A stretch of DNA of 64,000 bases from Phoenix dactylifera (GCF_009389715.1 NC_052400.1:20739674-20803673), one strand, 5' to 3'. Counted from the stretch's first letter, positions 13,601 to 27,390 are shown. Translations and numbers: made by a program. Notes: generated by a model not told the origin, from the sequence alone.

Positions 13601-16600
13601 GTAATAGCCTGGAGTTTTCTGATACTGCTCCTCATCTCCTTTTGCCTCCCATCTAATCTTTTTCATTAACTCAGCTTCTAAATGTATTAGGCATGCAATC
13701 GCAAATGAGCCTCCAATCTCTCTAAATACCTAACCCCATAACCTTGATCTTATATAGCCAGGGCTGCGCCACTCCTGGATCCTCTCATATTGTACAATAG
13801 TGTCTCCTGATCAGATCTAGTTTTTATCGGGGTCTCGTGGCCCCTATCTTGCATGACAAGCATAAACTTTGCCTTGCCAGTGAATAGACTGAGCCCTGAG
13901 ATAACCACCGCCACCATCTCCAGACTGCCCACCGTGCTCACTGTAGCCTCCAGACCCATCACCTGAACTATCATTCTTATCGTCATTATTATTGCAAGAT
14001 GATCTGGGCAAGCCAGGATTTGATGGTTCTAGAGTCTCGCTGTCATCTACCTAGACTAATATGTCATCTGATGCCTCAACCAAATCAATGACTGTCGCTT
14101 AGACGTGCCCTTAGATTTGCCCTTCTTACTATCTTGACTAGCCTTGGAGGATTGCGCATCACGCGTAGACTTGAACATCTGGAAATTGAATTGCTAATTA
14201 GATTCACACACATCGAGTATTCTATTGAGCCTTTTATTAAGTCTCACTCGTGGTGGGTGTGTCATGCTTCTTTGCCCATATGTCTACATCATGCACCCTC
14301 AAGTCCTTTGAGATGGTTTGGTCCAATCATGGAGGGTCCTTTGGCTCATCTAGCACCAATGTCTCTCGAGCCCGCTCATTCGCCACCCATCCAAGGATAG
14401 GATCTTCCTCATCACAAACAAAGTCATCCTCCAATTGATCTTCTGGTCTCCTTTTTCTTCTCTGATTAAAATACTTTGTTTCAATCTCATGTTGTAGCGT
14501 GTAAATACCAAGTTGTGCGGTCACTTTCTTGTCAGTTGGTTTCACACCTTGCTGTGGATTAGAGCAAATGTGGACCGGTTTCATTTGTACCCTTTGAATG
14601 ACACAATCTGCGAGAGGACTTGAATGACAACCTTCCTCAGATTGGGTAAATCAGTGCCCTTGAATGACAACCTACCACTTGCTTATAACTAGATAATTTA
14701 GGATGACATAATCCATGGAGACAAAAAAGCTTTATGATTTTCTACTGAAACAATTTCCTATAGGTACCTGAAGACATCCTGCCTAGTGATCGTTGAGCTC
14801 CATTTTCCCCGAAAGTTTCATGTCTTTTGCAGAATATTTTCCATAATTAGATACATAGGACCGAGTGTTAATGTCATTTAGTTGTGAAATGTAGTACACT
14901 GCTATGTATATTACCTCAACAATTGCTTTTGCAATGTGACTCTGATCAGAAAACATCCACTGCACCACCGCCCTAACTACCTGTAGTAGCTCCTCGTAGA
15001 CAATTATGTCCTCTTCATACTGGGGTTGGGTATGAAAAAGCATAAAATATGCAGTAATTAAGTTGTAAAAAATATCAAATAAATAAACACCACTGAGGAT
15101 CATGCTATTATATCACCAGGTGCAACTCCCTATCCATCTGCAGGCCCCATTTTTACTCAACGATCTGAATACAAGGATGCCTTCCTCTCACCCATTCCAT
15201 CAATAATCTGCTACTTGACATCCCGCATTTTGGGTAAAGAAAACACATTTGTGGAAATTTCTCATGGTCAACCATTCACAGCACCATATACAAGCTCCAC
15301 TACGTTTACCACATCTGCACATTGATTACAGAATGCATTGTTCAAAACAATTCCCTCAAACCATTGGTTGATTCGCTGTACTTACTCATCATCCACTCGT
15401 TGCATGTAAATATAGTTTTGAGCCCGACTTTATTATCAAGGAGGCTCCTCAATGCAATGTAGCGCATGGCAGACAGCATCATGCCTGGCCACAGCAGCTC
15501 CCTGCCCAGCTGCTACCTCATCGGTGCAAGGACTCATGTGGGATTGCATATAAACTTTGAGATAGCCTGCCCTTGCTCAACAACCAACTTCACCTGTGGC
15601 AAGTCCCCAATCTCTTTCATCATCAAATCATTATAATTGGCTGCACATGTTGTTCAATAAGTATGGGGCATGTCCTCCATGAGAACCTCACCTGCTCACT
15701 TGTATTTTGGACCATTATTTGTCACCTCATGATATATCCAACATCCTCAAACACCTTCTTCATCATATACAGGATGCAGTTAGAATTTTGGATCCGGTTA
15801 GATGCATCAATCGACATCTAAAAGAAAGTTAGCATATTACAATACACTAGGAGGTTGATGGATGCTCCCTCCTAGTCTGCTTGGACCAGCCATCACATAT
15901 TGGTGACAAGCCATAGAACTGATTCTACTATTTATATCCATCAATCCACTTCTTCAGACCCTCAGCCTTTGCCTTCTTCCTCTCCCTCTCCTCTCTTTCT
16001 CTCTCTCATCAAATGCATCAAAAGGAGCCTTGGGAATCCCTCCCGAGATGCCTAAAAGGATTAAAGGACCCAGCTAGCCCCCCTATACCCCCTTTACAAC
16101 TTTAAGAAATTCCTAGGGCATCCTAGATGAGACACCTTCAAATCAATAATACAGGGTTCGGTAACAATTAGTACTACCCCAATTTGGCCAAGATGACTGA
16201 TATGAGCGTCATACTAGCTGAAGCAAGGTTCGTACTGGTTGGGATGCCTGCTTTGGCTATGTTCTGGTGACCAAGCCCTAGGCTGATGTTCGAACCTTAT
16301 TGGAATAGTATGGTACTGGTGGTACCATCCTGTTCCACCATTTTTTGAAACCTTGCACATGGATGACCGAGTTAGATGGTTTTTTAAACTTTACGGGTTT
16401 CTATGTTGCCTAACCTGCTAATTGTCTTGAGTGATTGGTTGCTTCCTACTGATTGAACAAGTCAAACCAGTCGACCCACCTGGGTCTTAAAACAATTGGT
16501 TAGAAGATTGCATTACGTATTAAAGAAAAAATGGTTGAACTTGAAACATCTGCAACACAAGCAAATGCCAGAACCACAATGCGGAAGGATATGAATAGAT

Positions 16601-19600
16601 CTGCCAATACACTTCACTTTAATGTGCATGAATATCACTACTTCATAGGGCTAGAAGCGGGTCCGCGCTAGGCCAAGCCAACTTTGGGTCAAGCTACGGG
16701 CTAGGCCCGAGTAATTCTAGATTGGATTTAGGCTTAAAATTAGGGTTTGAATGCATTTCAAGCCGGGCTCGAGTAGTTATGGGGCCTAGCTCGAGCTTGA
16801 GGACGAACCTGGCTCGAAAACCGAACCTAGATTCAGGCCTGGAGCCGACCCAATATCTGGTCCGAAGCCTAGTCCAGAAAACTTGGATAAGTGGTATGAC
16901 CAAACCAACTATTGCATGGGTCGATTTGATTCACTGGTTCGGCCGAAATCATGGCCGTTGGGTTCGCTAGGCTCTTCTTCTCTCAAAGAGTCCCAATCCC
17001 TAATCAAAATCATCGATCATAGGCTAAGGTTCTCAACTTCTTGTCTCTCTGCCTCCATCGCCTCTTCGATCCCTAGAGCTCTTCTTTCATCGTCGATCGT
17101 TGGTCCAAGCAAGACGAAGGTGAGCCTCTTATCATCAGCTAACTGCAGTTCCATTGAGATGCCATGATCTCTCTCCAACCTCTATTTCATCTTCACTCTT
17201 GTATAGGCCTATTGTTGTTTTCTACTGCTCCATCACTATGATGTCTAATGGCCAACTACGGTTCCATCACCGTGTTGGCCCAGCCTTGCCAGCCTCCTAT
17301 TAAGCCGCTTGCTTTAGGGGCTGAACCCCATCTCCACCGCCAACCCCCTTGCCACCACAACCTCCTTGAGCGGCACCGGTGGTGACATCACCTCCTTTTT
17401 GCTGCCGCCGGACTTCCTAGCCTGCTGCTGCTCCGCCTTCTTCCTAATGCTGCTCTAGTACTTGAGTTGGACCCACGCCAGCCAATTCTCGAAGGTGGGG
17501 TCAGCAGTGGCGGATGTCAGAGATTCGGCTAAGCAGCGGTGGAGGAGGAGACTTGCTCGGGCTTGGGATCATCAACGAGCGCATGAGGGGCGAGGGAGAG
17601 TGGTTTTCCTCTTCTGGTGGTTAATGGGGAGGAATTCAGGGTGGGAGTGATGGATCGGGGATTTTGGAGGGATCTGCGGACGGCGTTGCCATCCTCTCCT
17701 ATTCCTTGTCTTTTACTTTATGTTCTTTTTCTATTTATTTCTTCCTTGTAACAGGATGAATCTGAGAGATGGCTTTGTTTGTCAATCCCTCTTCCACTTG
17801 TCTCTCAGTCACTAGGAAAGCTAAATAAAGTTCTATTATGTTTATTACGTTCTTTAGTTCAGGGAATCTGATCTATCAATTTATACAGACTGTCCATGTC
17901 ATCAATGTCTATGATTTCTTTCAAATGCTCTTCTTGAGTGAGTAGTCCTTATCAACTTTTGAGATATTTAATAAATTATGTTGTTGATCATCAATATCTC
18001 AAGTAGTAAGATAACCATGGAGGGGGGTTGAGCAGTTATTATGCATTAATGACTTAATCCCAGTCGGGCCAAATCGAGTTGGCCCAATTTTTGGCCCTAA
18101 TGTCTCATTCAGGTTGGTCTGATTAGGTCTTGGGTCGGGCCCGGGTTTGATCTTGGGTCGGGCTCGGGCCTAGTTTTTTCTAAAATTTTCGGACCAAAGC
18201 CTAGTCCAAAGCTCAAGAAAAATTTTGGGCCGGGCTCGAGTAGAGGTGTGGCCTGGCTTGACGCGGCCCATTTCCAACCCTATTACTTCAATACTCTTAA
18301 TATCTGATTAACAATTCTAGCTTTATTATAGTATGATTCTACACTAATTTTGTATTAGTTGTTTCTTGTAGACCGGTTAAAAGTTAAAATCCAGCATCTA
18401 TAACCATGTCAGCTGCTCCTTTCTACCCTACTATTCTATAGTAGACCCAAGTTATAAAAATGGCAACAAATGACCTAGCATAATAAAAAAACAAAACCAC
18501 AAATTAGAATAATATATGATTATAAATTTATTAAGCTGCATTAATGCATCCTCACCTGCTTGGAATCACTTCAAAACCTACAATACGAGCATCCTCACTC
18601 TCAGGATCTTTATGGTACATGACTTTGAAAGTCAGATGGTTATTTATGTAATAACGGCCATCTTTGAGCTAGCCAAAATATATAGCATGTTAACTATCAT
18701 AAAATAACAAATAATTCATCATTGAGGAAACAACAGTTGTTTCTAACAGCAGTTTATTAGCTTACCTTATAACCAACACGAAAACCCTGTTCATAACTTG
18801 GTGCTTGACTTTCATCTCTTCTTTGTCTAGGAACTGCAACAGGAAGATTATCCAACATCCTGTAAAGAGCAACTAATGAGGGCCAAGTGGATATAACATC
18901 AGGAATTGAATTTAAGCCAAGTTCTAAATTTGTTATAAAACCAGCAAGGGTAGAAAAAAACTGTAGCAATATGCAAATTGAGTATATAACCATAAAGCAT
19001 ATAAAACAAAATGTCAATTTTAATGATCATATATGTGAAAAGCCAGCATAGATTGACAACTTACATGTTCACTCGATATTCATCATCAATCTTCTCCTTG
19101 AAATTTTTCGCAGCTTCTTGACTAAGTTTTGTGCGACAAACTACTTTGCAAGTCTCATCCCTTCTCATTTTAAACTGAGTTGTGAGCCACACATACCCCA
19201 AAAAAGGTTAACCAGGTAAAAAAAAGATGTGTTACATTTAACATTGTATAGTTTCTCTTTAAAATGTACGTGATCTTCACTAAATTATAATTTCCCAACA
19301 ACATATTTACAGATGCACTTCACTTGTTTATTAGACTAAAATGTTGGTGAATACTCACTGCATAGACAGAATTCTCAATGCGGTCACCACGAAGGACCTC
19401 CCCCAAATTTTCAGCACTGTTCATAATCTTGGGAGGCTTACAATAATCCAAGAAGTAATAATCATATGGAAGTTGTGTCTTCGTAGATGAAAGTTTATTT
19501 ACTTTCACCTGAAGTTCATCATCCTGTATGAAAGGAGAGAAAAAATATTGAACCACAAAATGATTGTATTTAGGTAACCAATCTTAGCAAATAAATATTT

Positions 19601-22600
19601 AACAGATACTATATAGGACAGATTCAAAATGATACTGAGACTAAGTTCAATAAGAAAGAAAGCACAAGTACAGAAAGTTGTTAAGTAGTAAAGCATGGAA
19701 AAGTGATAACATAGATTCAAAGAACCATACACATTATGATACTCGGGAATAAAGAAACAGAAAAAGTGTTCATAGCAAGGTTCGCCGTACCGGTACCGGT
19801 GCCACAGTAGCATAGTGTCGGTACGGTATGGTACGAATTTTTTTTTACGTACCGAGGGTCGGTACGCCACCCGTACAGGTACTGGTACCGTCCAGTATGG
19901 TACAGCATACCATGGTTCATAATAAATCAAACATAATATTTCAAAAAAAATTGTACGAATATCTATTAATATCATATCAGTTGAAAACCCAGAATAAATG
20001 ATCTACCTCAGTTTATTTTCCAGGTTATCTTTAATGACAAAGGCAGATGTATCTAAGCAGAAAACAACTCCAGGATAAGGAGAAAAGATTTAGGTTTATC
20101 TTTTCTCTTTCTTTCTTTTTGGCAACCAGAAGATACTTGTACATAAGTACACTATACAACAAATATTGAAAATGCTAAAAATAATCACACAAAGCAAAAT
20201 AGCTAACGATTAACTGGCAAGTGATATGCTGGACAAATTTTTTGCTTTAAGGAAACAAATGTAATGACAAGAATTGACAAAACCAGGAAAGAGACAAACA
20301 AAACTGTAGACTTGCAAGTATTCTCAAAAAAAAAAATGTAGTAAAAAAGACCACAGTAAAGAATAATATATAGTTAAGCTTACATATATAACCACAATCT
20401 TATCAATAAAAATTAGCCTTGTCACAGTTAACATAATTAAGAATACTGCAAAGTGAAGAGTTGCCGCTTATGGAAAATCCTTTAGACCTAGAAGCTCAGA
20501 CAGTTGTGGCTCTTCGGTGCAGGTAGGGAAGGATTGCACTGTACAATGGTTAACAGGCCAGGATGACACAATATTATTTTTGTTTATGTTTGTTTCTTTC
20601 CTTCTATGTTCTATTAAGGATGCCAATGGGCAAGACCAGGCCTAGTTGATTCCTGAGTGAGCCAGCCTGAAGAGAACCACCAGGACTGGCCAGGAACAAG
20701 CCCAAACAAAGTCCAGGTTTGGGTTATTTATTTGGTCAAGCTTTGCATGTAGCTGAGCCCGGCTAGAATTTCTTAAAATCCTGAAAATGAGTGTGACCTA
20801 AAATCATCCAGACTTCAAATTCTTAGTCCAGCCCTCAGATCTAATACATGTCCTAGGCCCAGAATTCTAGAGGTGGTCGGGCCTGCCTAGTCATTGATAC
20901 CTCAAGACCCATTTCAGCATAATGACATGCATCTTGGAGCTTCTATTAAAATGTTTCACAAAATAATGCAATAATTTTAGCTGCAGATTACTACTTAGCA
21001 ACTTGCACAGTGTGCAAAAAATAGAATTGTTAAGCAAATGCTTAACTTTCACCAGACAGTCCCTTATATAAGACACATTTAAATCCATGAAAAACAAAAA
21101 TAACCATGGAGTAATAAGGTAATGACCATCAGGATGATGGTATTAGCATAAGCATGCAATGCTACACAAGCAAATTCTGCCAATGTTGATCTCGATCCCA
21201 GTTTGAATAGCGGAGCACATACATGCAAACTCATTTCATCAGAGTTGACAGCCAGATGGTGTAAAGATTATCATGCATAATCAATATCTATTTATGTTTT
21301 ACAAAAAAATATCAATATCTATATTTTTAGGCGACTGGAGGCTGTTGATATTGTTAGCCCACATTTATTACCTTGTAGATAGATAGCAAAACAAGCTTGA
21401 TGACCTTTATACAAGCAATGAGCTCAAATGTTGGACAATAATCATATTTAGTGAAGATCTCACAAGAATATGAATAATATAGCAGGATAGAGACTTGAGG
21501 AGTAATTCATCATAAGATTTTCGTTGTCACCAACATGATCAAAATTGAAAAAGAAACATGGTTAGACAGGCACCAACCTATATTCCTACCCTGCCAATTT
21601 GAGGCGTGATAGTGGAGTTGAGACAGGCAAAGGTTGGCTTCACAAGTGCTCAAACAGAACCATTTTCAATATTAAAATTTTGGCAATGAATTACTAAACC
21701 TCGGTTTACATACAAACAGGTTGAATTCAGGTCACGTTAGAAATAGACTCGGTCCAATCTATATTATATTCAAGTTGTATCTTAAATCTTAATTACATGG
21801 TCCAAACTTAATTTTTAAAATTATGTTTTATTGGCTCCTTGAATGAGATTGAGCACTGTGATATCCAAGCCGACCTGACTCGAGAATAGAATCTAGGTTT
21901 CAGGCATGAGTCACTTAATATAAGATCAGCTTAAGATCATAACCAAGGTTACCTTACCCACTTGCATGCGTTATGTTTGACACTTTTAAGTACTTTAACA
22001 ATTCGTTTCTTTCATTAAAGAAAAATGTGAAACCAAATCATTTTGTACTCCAGTAATTAGGTTCTTGTAATACACAATACCTTGTAATCATCTCTATTAA
22101 TCATGATATCTTGAATCTATGGCCAACCCATGTAGAATAACCACCAACCATCAAACCCAACATCAAGCAGGGAAAGAAAACAATTACTAATAACACAATG
22201 AAAAATAATCTACCCTTTAATGATAGATCCTTACTCCATATAGGACTGAAAAATTGTCAATGCAACAAATAAACTTTGCCAAAAGGTGCATGGAAACCAT
22301 GAATTGCTGATGTAAACACAAACAGCAAACTTTAATCTGTATGCTTACAAATTTTTATTTCAAAGAAAAATGCTTCTTTGAAGATGTTTTGCATTTCTAT
22401 CTCTGAAAGAAAATAGGAAGGAATAATTTGTAACCAAACTAGGACCTGTTTTAGCTTATTCCAGATGAAAACAACTGATTTCATACAGAATAGTTGAAAT
22501 TTATACAGAATGTAATTTAAACCTGTACAGTAGATAGCACCAATCAAAAGTTATCAGGTGTACTACGTTCTGAACCATAATTTCAGTTTTCTATATAGTT

Positions 22601-23871
22601 AGTTATTTAATTTCGTGTTACAACTTATAAATATAAATTTAATTTCTTCATGAAAACATTGATGCCCCAAATTAGACTTGCAAATAGTCATTTTGTCGAA
22701 CACCACTACAGAAGGGTGCCATAAACCAATAATCAAAATTTTTTACCATCTAGTACCAACTCCTCTCATTTCACACCTAGCAATCCTATAATCCTATCAT
22801 GCTAGAACTATCATTCCTCATTCAACCACATTCATTGCAAACCATCCATCCCTGCCTAGGCCATCTCATGCAAATTTGCATTCTTAATGAAGATCCTGAT
22901 CCATAAATAATAATTTATTTTACAAAATTATTTGATTTTCATCAAATTACACGGTTGGCAAGGGGGAAATTCATAAACTATCATTCCACGTGGAGGCCAA
23001 GTTTCAATCAACAAAAAGGCTTGAAAGATCACGCCAAAGGCATTCAAGAAATTTGTGCACCAAAGGACTGAGAGGGGGTAAGATCATGAAAGTTATTTGA
23101 GTAATAAAATGCCTCCACTGGGAGAGCCCAATAGAATACTTCAGAGTGTAACAGATATAAACAGAGCTCAAGCTACATTAAGGCAACCGATAACTTTGTT
23201 TAAGTTTGATTAAATCAGGAAAAGACATCACTCCATCGCGTTTTAGAGCAAATATTGCCTGCGATGTAAGCTACAACTACCGATCTCTATCATGGTAACG
23301 TCGAATAAGACTCCAAGAACAAGGCATCGTACCGTGATTAAATGATGTGCCGGTAACACGCGTAAATTAAAAATCCTTAAAATTCTTCACTGATCCTATA
23401 GAGAACTAGAAATCGACAGAGAACATCAAGAACCATCATCTGACCAAACTCAGTTCTGTCTCCGTAAAAAGAAATCTCAAACCCAAAGATCTTGTTTCAG
23501 GACCCTAATTCGAGAAAAAAATAGCCAAGATTCAAGGATCTACAAGCTAACAAAATGATCCACGCGTTCGAACTCTTCGGACAATAAGCGAACCATAAAT
23601 CTAAGCCTTTCAATCCCAGATCCAACCAAAAAAACAGGGGAAAACAACATACATCAAGATCCGGAGAGAAGTACGAATAGACCGCGAACCCTAGCTAGTT
23701 CCGTAAGATTTCGATCAAAAAATATAGGTAATAATAATAACAACAACAAATTACCTTCTGGAAATCGCGAGGAGCGACGCCGGGGAGGTAGAAGGCGTGG
23801 GTCGGCGGCGAGACAAGAAGGCACGAGAGGAGAAAGAGAAGGAACGCGACGATATCGCCCAGGTTCCCCAT
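10662..23871 (-). CDS. Transmembrane 9 superfamily (TM9SF/TMN, endomembrane protein 70), seven exons
   Basis: A nine-pass Golgi/endosome membrane protein of the nonaspanin family. In yeast, fly and mammals, relatives help sort membrane proteins and support adhesion. Exons are 23871-23755, 19523-19359, 19174-19065, 18859-18766, 18668-18556, 12040-11893 and 11819-10662, all GT-AG and in phase, giving 634 aa, the usual size. The start is the ATG at 23871, followed by a signal peptide (residues 1 to about 27: a hydrophobic core then THAFYLPG). The lumenal domain contains LPYDYYFLDYCKPP and AENLGEVLRGDRIENS. Exon 7 carries the nine membrane segments, with WKLVHGDVFRPP after the first. The tail ends KIYSSVKID, containing the KxD/E Golgi-retention motif known for plant TMN proteins. 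It resembles the TMN7-10 class. The gene is intact; introns 1 (4.2 kb) and 5 (6.5 kb) are swollen by transposons. Confidence 0.93.
13390..15840 (-). mobile_element. Decayed hAT transposase relic in TM9SF intron 5
   Basis: On the minus strand, 15820-15555 encodes in broken frames a DUF659-type hAT core: DASNRIQNSNCILYMMKKVF, then VTNNGPKY, YWTTCAANYNDLMMKEIG and VVEQGQAISKFICNP. These match the family's VTDNA..Y, W.PCAAHC.DLML.DIG and K.I..FIYNH blocks, with the usual CAAH His changed to Asn. Further along come SLLDNK/FTCNEWMMSKYS-like residues (about 15450-15370), then a C-terminal KYFNQRRKRRPEDQLEDDF block (about 14480-14400) and a Gly-rich/aromatic tail (about 13980-13760). Stops and frameshifts are frequent and the transposase is dead. 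Element ends were not resolved. Orientation is the same as the host gene. Confidence 0.7.
16646..18282. mobile_element. Non-autonomous hAT element, 1.64 kb, with 8-bp target duplication
   Basis: The ends are inverted: TAGGGCTAGAAGCGGGTCCG on the left, and TAGGGTTGGAAATGGGCCGC as the reverse complement of the right. Direct repeats flank it: CTACTTCA at 16638-16645 and TTACTTCA at 18283-18290, which is 8 bp with one mismatch, the hAT target-site length. Sub-terminal regions are rich in GGGCTCGAG/GGCCCGAG-type motifs in both orientations, as expected for transposase-binding repeats. The interior has a GC-rich patch (about 17280-17680) but no recognisable transposase, so mobility would need a helper. 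It sits in intron 5 of the TM9SF gene. Confidence 0.75.
19786..19915. mobile_element. Short GTACCGG-rich MITE-like repeat
   Basis: A compact run of GGTACCGG/CGGTACGG palindromes. The left end is GGTTCGCCGTACCGGTACCG, and the right end reverse-complements to GGTATGCTGTACCATACTGG. Similar runs recur at the right edge of the window (63895-64000), and weaker versions occur near 13010-13115 and 16155-16345. It lies in intron 1 of the TM9SF gene. Confidence 0.5.
20616..20903. mobile_element. Short element with GGCAATGG-type inverted ends
   Basis: The left end GGATGCCAATGGGCAAGACC is approximately inverted at the right end (GCCTGCCTAGTCATTGATACC). The interior is rich in GAGCC/CAGGCC motifs. It resembles the hAT MITEs elsewhere in the window, but no matching target duplication was found, so the borders are approximate. 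Confidence 0.4.
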
Positions 23872-23989
23872 CTCGAGCACGGAGCGGGGAGAGCGCGACC
23901 CGCAGAGACGACGGATGCAGGCGACCATAAGAAAGCAAGAGTGATGCGAAGGAAACAAGGAGATTATTAGATTAAATTAAATAAATAAA

Positions 23990-25488
23990 GTAGCATAATT
24001 TAATTTAACGACTTTTTCTTCTTTTTTTTTTTATCTTGGCGTGCTTGTAGATCCGACGTCCATATTTGCCGTCTTTCGCCCGGAAGTCTCATCTACGGTT
24101 GCTATTATATTACTGAATACCGATTAAGTGCAAATTACGCGACGTGGGTAAGTCGATTGTTGTGGGTCCCGCGTTCGGAGGAACGAAAGCGCGATACTGC
24201 ACGCAGTAATTCTTTTCTTCAAGATTATTCTGGTCCCCGAGTCAATACAACGAGATCTACTAGTGGTTTGAACGGTCATGATAAGGTTTGGCGTTCGGGC
24301 AAACCAGATGTGACAGTGACGCGGACCGGGGAGATAGCAACCTATCGGATTCATGTCCGAATCCGATGCATTCCATGTCATACCTGATATAATTCCTCTT
24401 CTACTTTCTTTTTCACCTTTTTTGGGGCGCCCGCAGAATTCTCTTTCAAACATAAGCGACATTACTAGTATTTGTCGAAAATATTCCGATATATGCCCGG
24501 TTCGTTCGGGCTCAAAGATGTACGAAAAGGCCTGTCAAAAAATTTCACATAAGTTGGCGATCATTTCTGGTAACTTCCAACCTATCTTTTTAGTGGCTTC
24601 CTACCGAACGCTTATTTGTATATGATACAAGTTTCTTCCACAGCAGACAAAAAAAAAGAAAAAAAAGAAGGCAGCAAACACGAAATTAACATACCTGGGT
24701 ATCTGGAATATCTGATTTTCTACGTACACAAATATATATAGATTCATTACCAAGCACACAAGCAACATACCACACGCGTTTGACGATATAAGAGCCAACC
24801 AGGCCTAAACTTAATATTTGGGCTGCAAAGAATTTGAACCTAGACTACCTTAACAAAAAGGGTCGCGTTTCTGATCTTTAAATGTAGCCATGAATTTATT
24901 TCCACCTTGCTCAATAAAACTTGAGTTCTACTGACACGTCAGTGGGCTGCTTCTCTGCTGTAATACTGATCTAATATCTTAGCTTTCATGGCCTGAACAT
25001 CCTTCCCAATTGCATAATTGGCATAGAGATGGAATATTAAGTCAAGTCCAGAATGGCCAGGCTAGCAAAAGCAAATTAAACAGCTCTATGAGATTTTCAT
25101 GATGAATCTGCTGTTAACATAACAAAATGATTCTTAAAGAGGAAAATCAGTATCTTCTTCATGGCGAGGCAGCATGGAAGGTACCTGCCGATTATGAAGT
25201 TGTCTGTCAATATATATCTGGCCTTCAGTAATGTAGCCGGTAAGATCAGGAGTGGGATGTGTAATATCTGTCGAGCAAGAGAATAATTTAGCCAGAGCAA
25301 GACAACACCAACAGCAAATGTTCCTATTCCCTAAGAGTATGGAAACTATCTCGAGTAGGAAAAATGAATAGAGACTAGAGAGCAGGCTCCCAGGTGGATT
25401 CTCAAAACATCAGTCCGTGCATAAATTACCATCATTTGGTATGGTTAGGATGGGTATCTGCGTAATGGAGCCTTTTCTTTCTTCTATA
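23990..25488. other. Gene-free stretch 5' of the TM9SF gene
   Basis: This holds the presumed TM9SF promoter (minus strand; an AT-rich TTATTTATTTAATTT tract about 100-115 bp upstream of the ATG). It is followed by unclassified sequence with several short, unsupported open frames. No protein family was recognised. Confidence 0.5.
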
Positions 25489-26008
25489 TGTGAGGTTTAA
25501 TAGTCGCATATCGGAAAGACTCGGTTCAGAGTCTGAGCATATGAGATAGGTATCTTCTAATCCTGCAGACGCGTTTTGGATGGAAAACAAAATTAGGGAG
25601 CAGTCTGAGCGGCGCGTGCGGGCTCTAGGTTCTAGCAGGGGAGCCCCGTATTTCTCCCTCATGTAGCCCCCATATGGGCACCAGGTGTCTCACGTGCCCC
25701 GCGTAGGCGGAAGCGTGATATTTGGTATCAGAGTCGAGGGCGACTCTTGTCCGATGGTGGGAAGGGTGTGAGGCCTAATAGTTCCACGTCGGAAAAACTC
25801 GATCCGAAGCATGGGCATATGAGGTGGGTGTCTTCTAATCCCGCAGACGCGTTTTGGGTGGAAAACAAAACCGAAGAGGGCTTTGTGCGGCGCGTGCGGG
25901 CCCTAGAACCAGACAATATCTGGAAGGGAAGCCCCGTGTTCCCCCCTCATATGGTCCCTACGTCGGCACTAGGTGCCTCACGTGTCTCGTGTAGGCGGGG
26001 GCGTGACA
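25489..26008 (+). mobile_element. TRIM (miniature LTR retrotransposon), older copy
   Basis: The parts are an LTR at 25489-25720, an interior of only 46 bp (25721-25766) and an LTR at 25767-26008. The LTRs begin TGTGAGG and end GTGACA or a variant. The interior starts with TTTGGTATCAGAGTC, a primer-binding site complementary to initiator tRNA-Met, and ends with a purine tract (GGTGGGAAGGG) directly before the second LTR. The flanks are CTATA and CAATA, a possible 5-bp target duplication with one mismatch. There is no coding capacity, as normal for TRIMs. The two LTRs have diverged clearly, so the insertion is old compared with the copy at 27647. Confidence 0.85.
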
Positions 26009-26013
26009 CAATA

Positions 26014-27390
26014 TGTCCAGCACATTTATAAATTGTTGCCAGTTCGGTGTACATATAACCAGGATAACCGCATTTACCTGGCACCTCCTCTCAAGCTGCT
26101 GATACCTGAAATGAGAACAAAAAATTTGCATTTCAATCACAAGAAAAATGACCTCAAAACCAACATTTTTTGTCAGGGTAGTTTTCCTACTAAGTGGAGT
26201 AAATCTGATGAGCTTATGCCTTCTTCAGAATTAGTTCCCTAGCAATTTACAAGGTTTCATCTGCCCCAAAGGACCCAAACCCACCCACTCCCCACCATTA
26301 GGGAAAAAAAAAACCCTCCGCCCGACACAACCACACCTCTTTAAGAAAAGGAAAAAGATTAGAAAACATATGGTCTTCTGAGTGTTACAAGTTACAACCC
26401 TTCAATGAAACTGTACAACCAGGGCTTGTTCTTCAGCAAGGCTTATTCTTTTTCCTTTCTTTCTTGTTTCTTGGAAGCAATATGCATATGCCTCCTATTT
26501 CTCTAACAATACCGTAGAATGAATAAGGGAAACAAGATCCAACTGGAATGTTTAGTGCCTACTGTTTTGTATATCAAAAAAGTAAAACATGGATTCCTAG
26601 CTATCCAAGTGGATGGACGACTCAGGCGAGCTAACTCGAGTTACAACAAAATCAATAAAGCTATCATAAAATTTTGAAATTGTAACAAGGTAATGGAAAA
26701 TGGGTAACAAGGAAAATATGTAGAAGATGAAAAATATAAAAGAGTTGTTTTTCTTAACTCATGTTAAATGAAATTCTACATAGATAGCCTCCACAGTAAG
26801 CATTAAATCTTTAGTAAAATATTTAATGATTCAAAAAAAAATAACGGGCTGCCCAAATTGGAAATTCATACCGTTAATCAAGATCTAGAATTCCAAAAAT
26901 ATATAGAAATCAAAGATCATATGTTTGGTGGTCTCCTACCTTTGCATTAAGCACGAACAAAATGGACAGCCCTAATTGTGCTAATGTGCTAAAATAGTAT
27001 GATAGGACGTATACGAAATGAAAATCCATATCATTTATCATGTACTCATACTAAACATGCATAGATTGAAAAAAAACATAGTCGTATGGAGTATATGGGA
27101 TTTTTCATTCTCTCCAAAGAAGAACGATGATAAGGATGACGCTTTGATATCTTTGAATCATTAGTGGAGATGGACTCATGATAGCTGCACTTGAAGGGCT
27201 TATAAGTAAACTTACTGTTTGTGCGTATTTGTAAAGACTTATAAGAAAATGAAAAATAAAGAGAGGACTTGTTATAGTACAAGAAGTTGAATGGGTGGGG
27301 CAGACAGTTGATTCTCTCCCACCATTCTGAAATAGAATTCAGTATAAGATTGTTAAAGGTCTCAACACTCTTTTTTAGAAGAAAAGAGTC
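26014..27390. other. Gene-free stretch between TRIM and LINE fragment
   Basis: AT-rich sequence with no recognised protein or repeat family. Short open frames here have no family resemblance. Confidence 0.5.

Noticed and set aside
20616-20903. An 8-bp hAT target duplication around this element
   Set aside because: Flanks (GTTCTATT and CAAGACCC) do not match, so only a tentative element is listed.
24124-24625. Overlapping frames on both strands near 24.1-24.6 kb as a gene
   Set aside because: No family resemblance, no supporting splice structure, and both strands are equally open.
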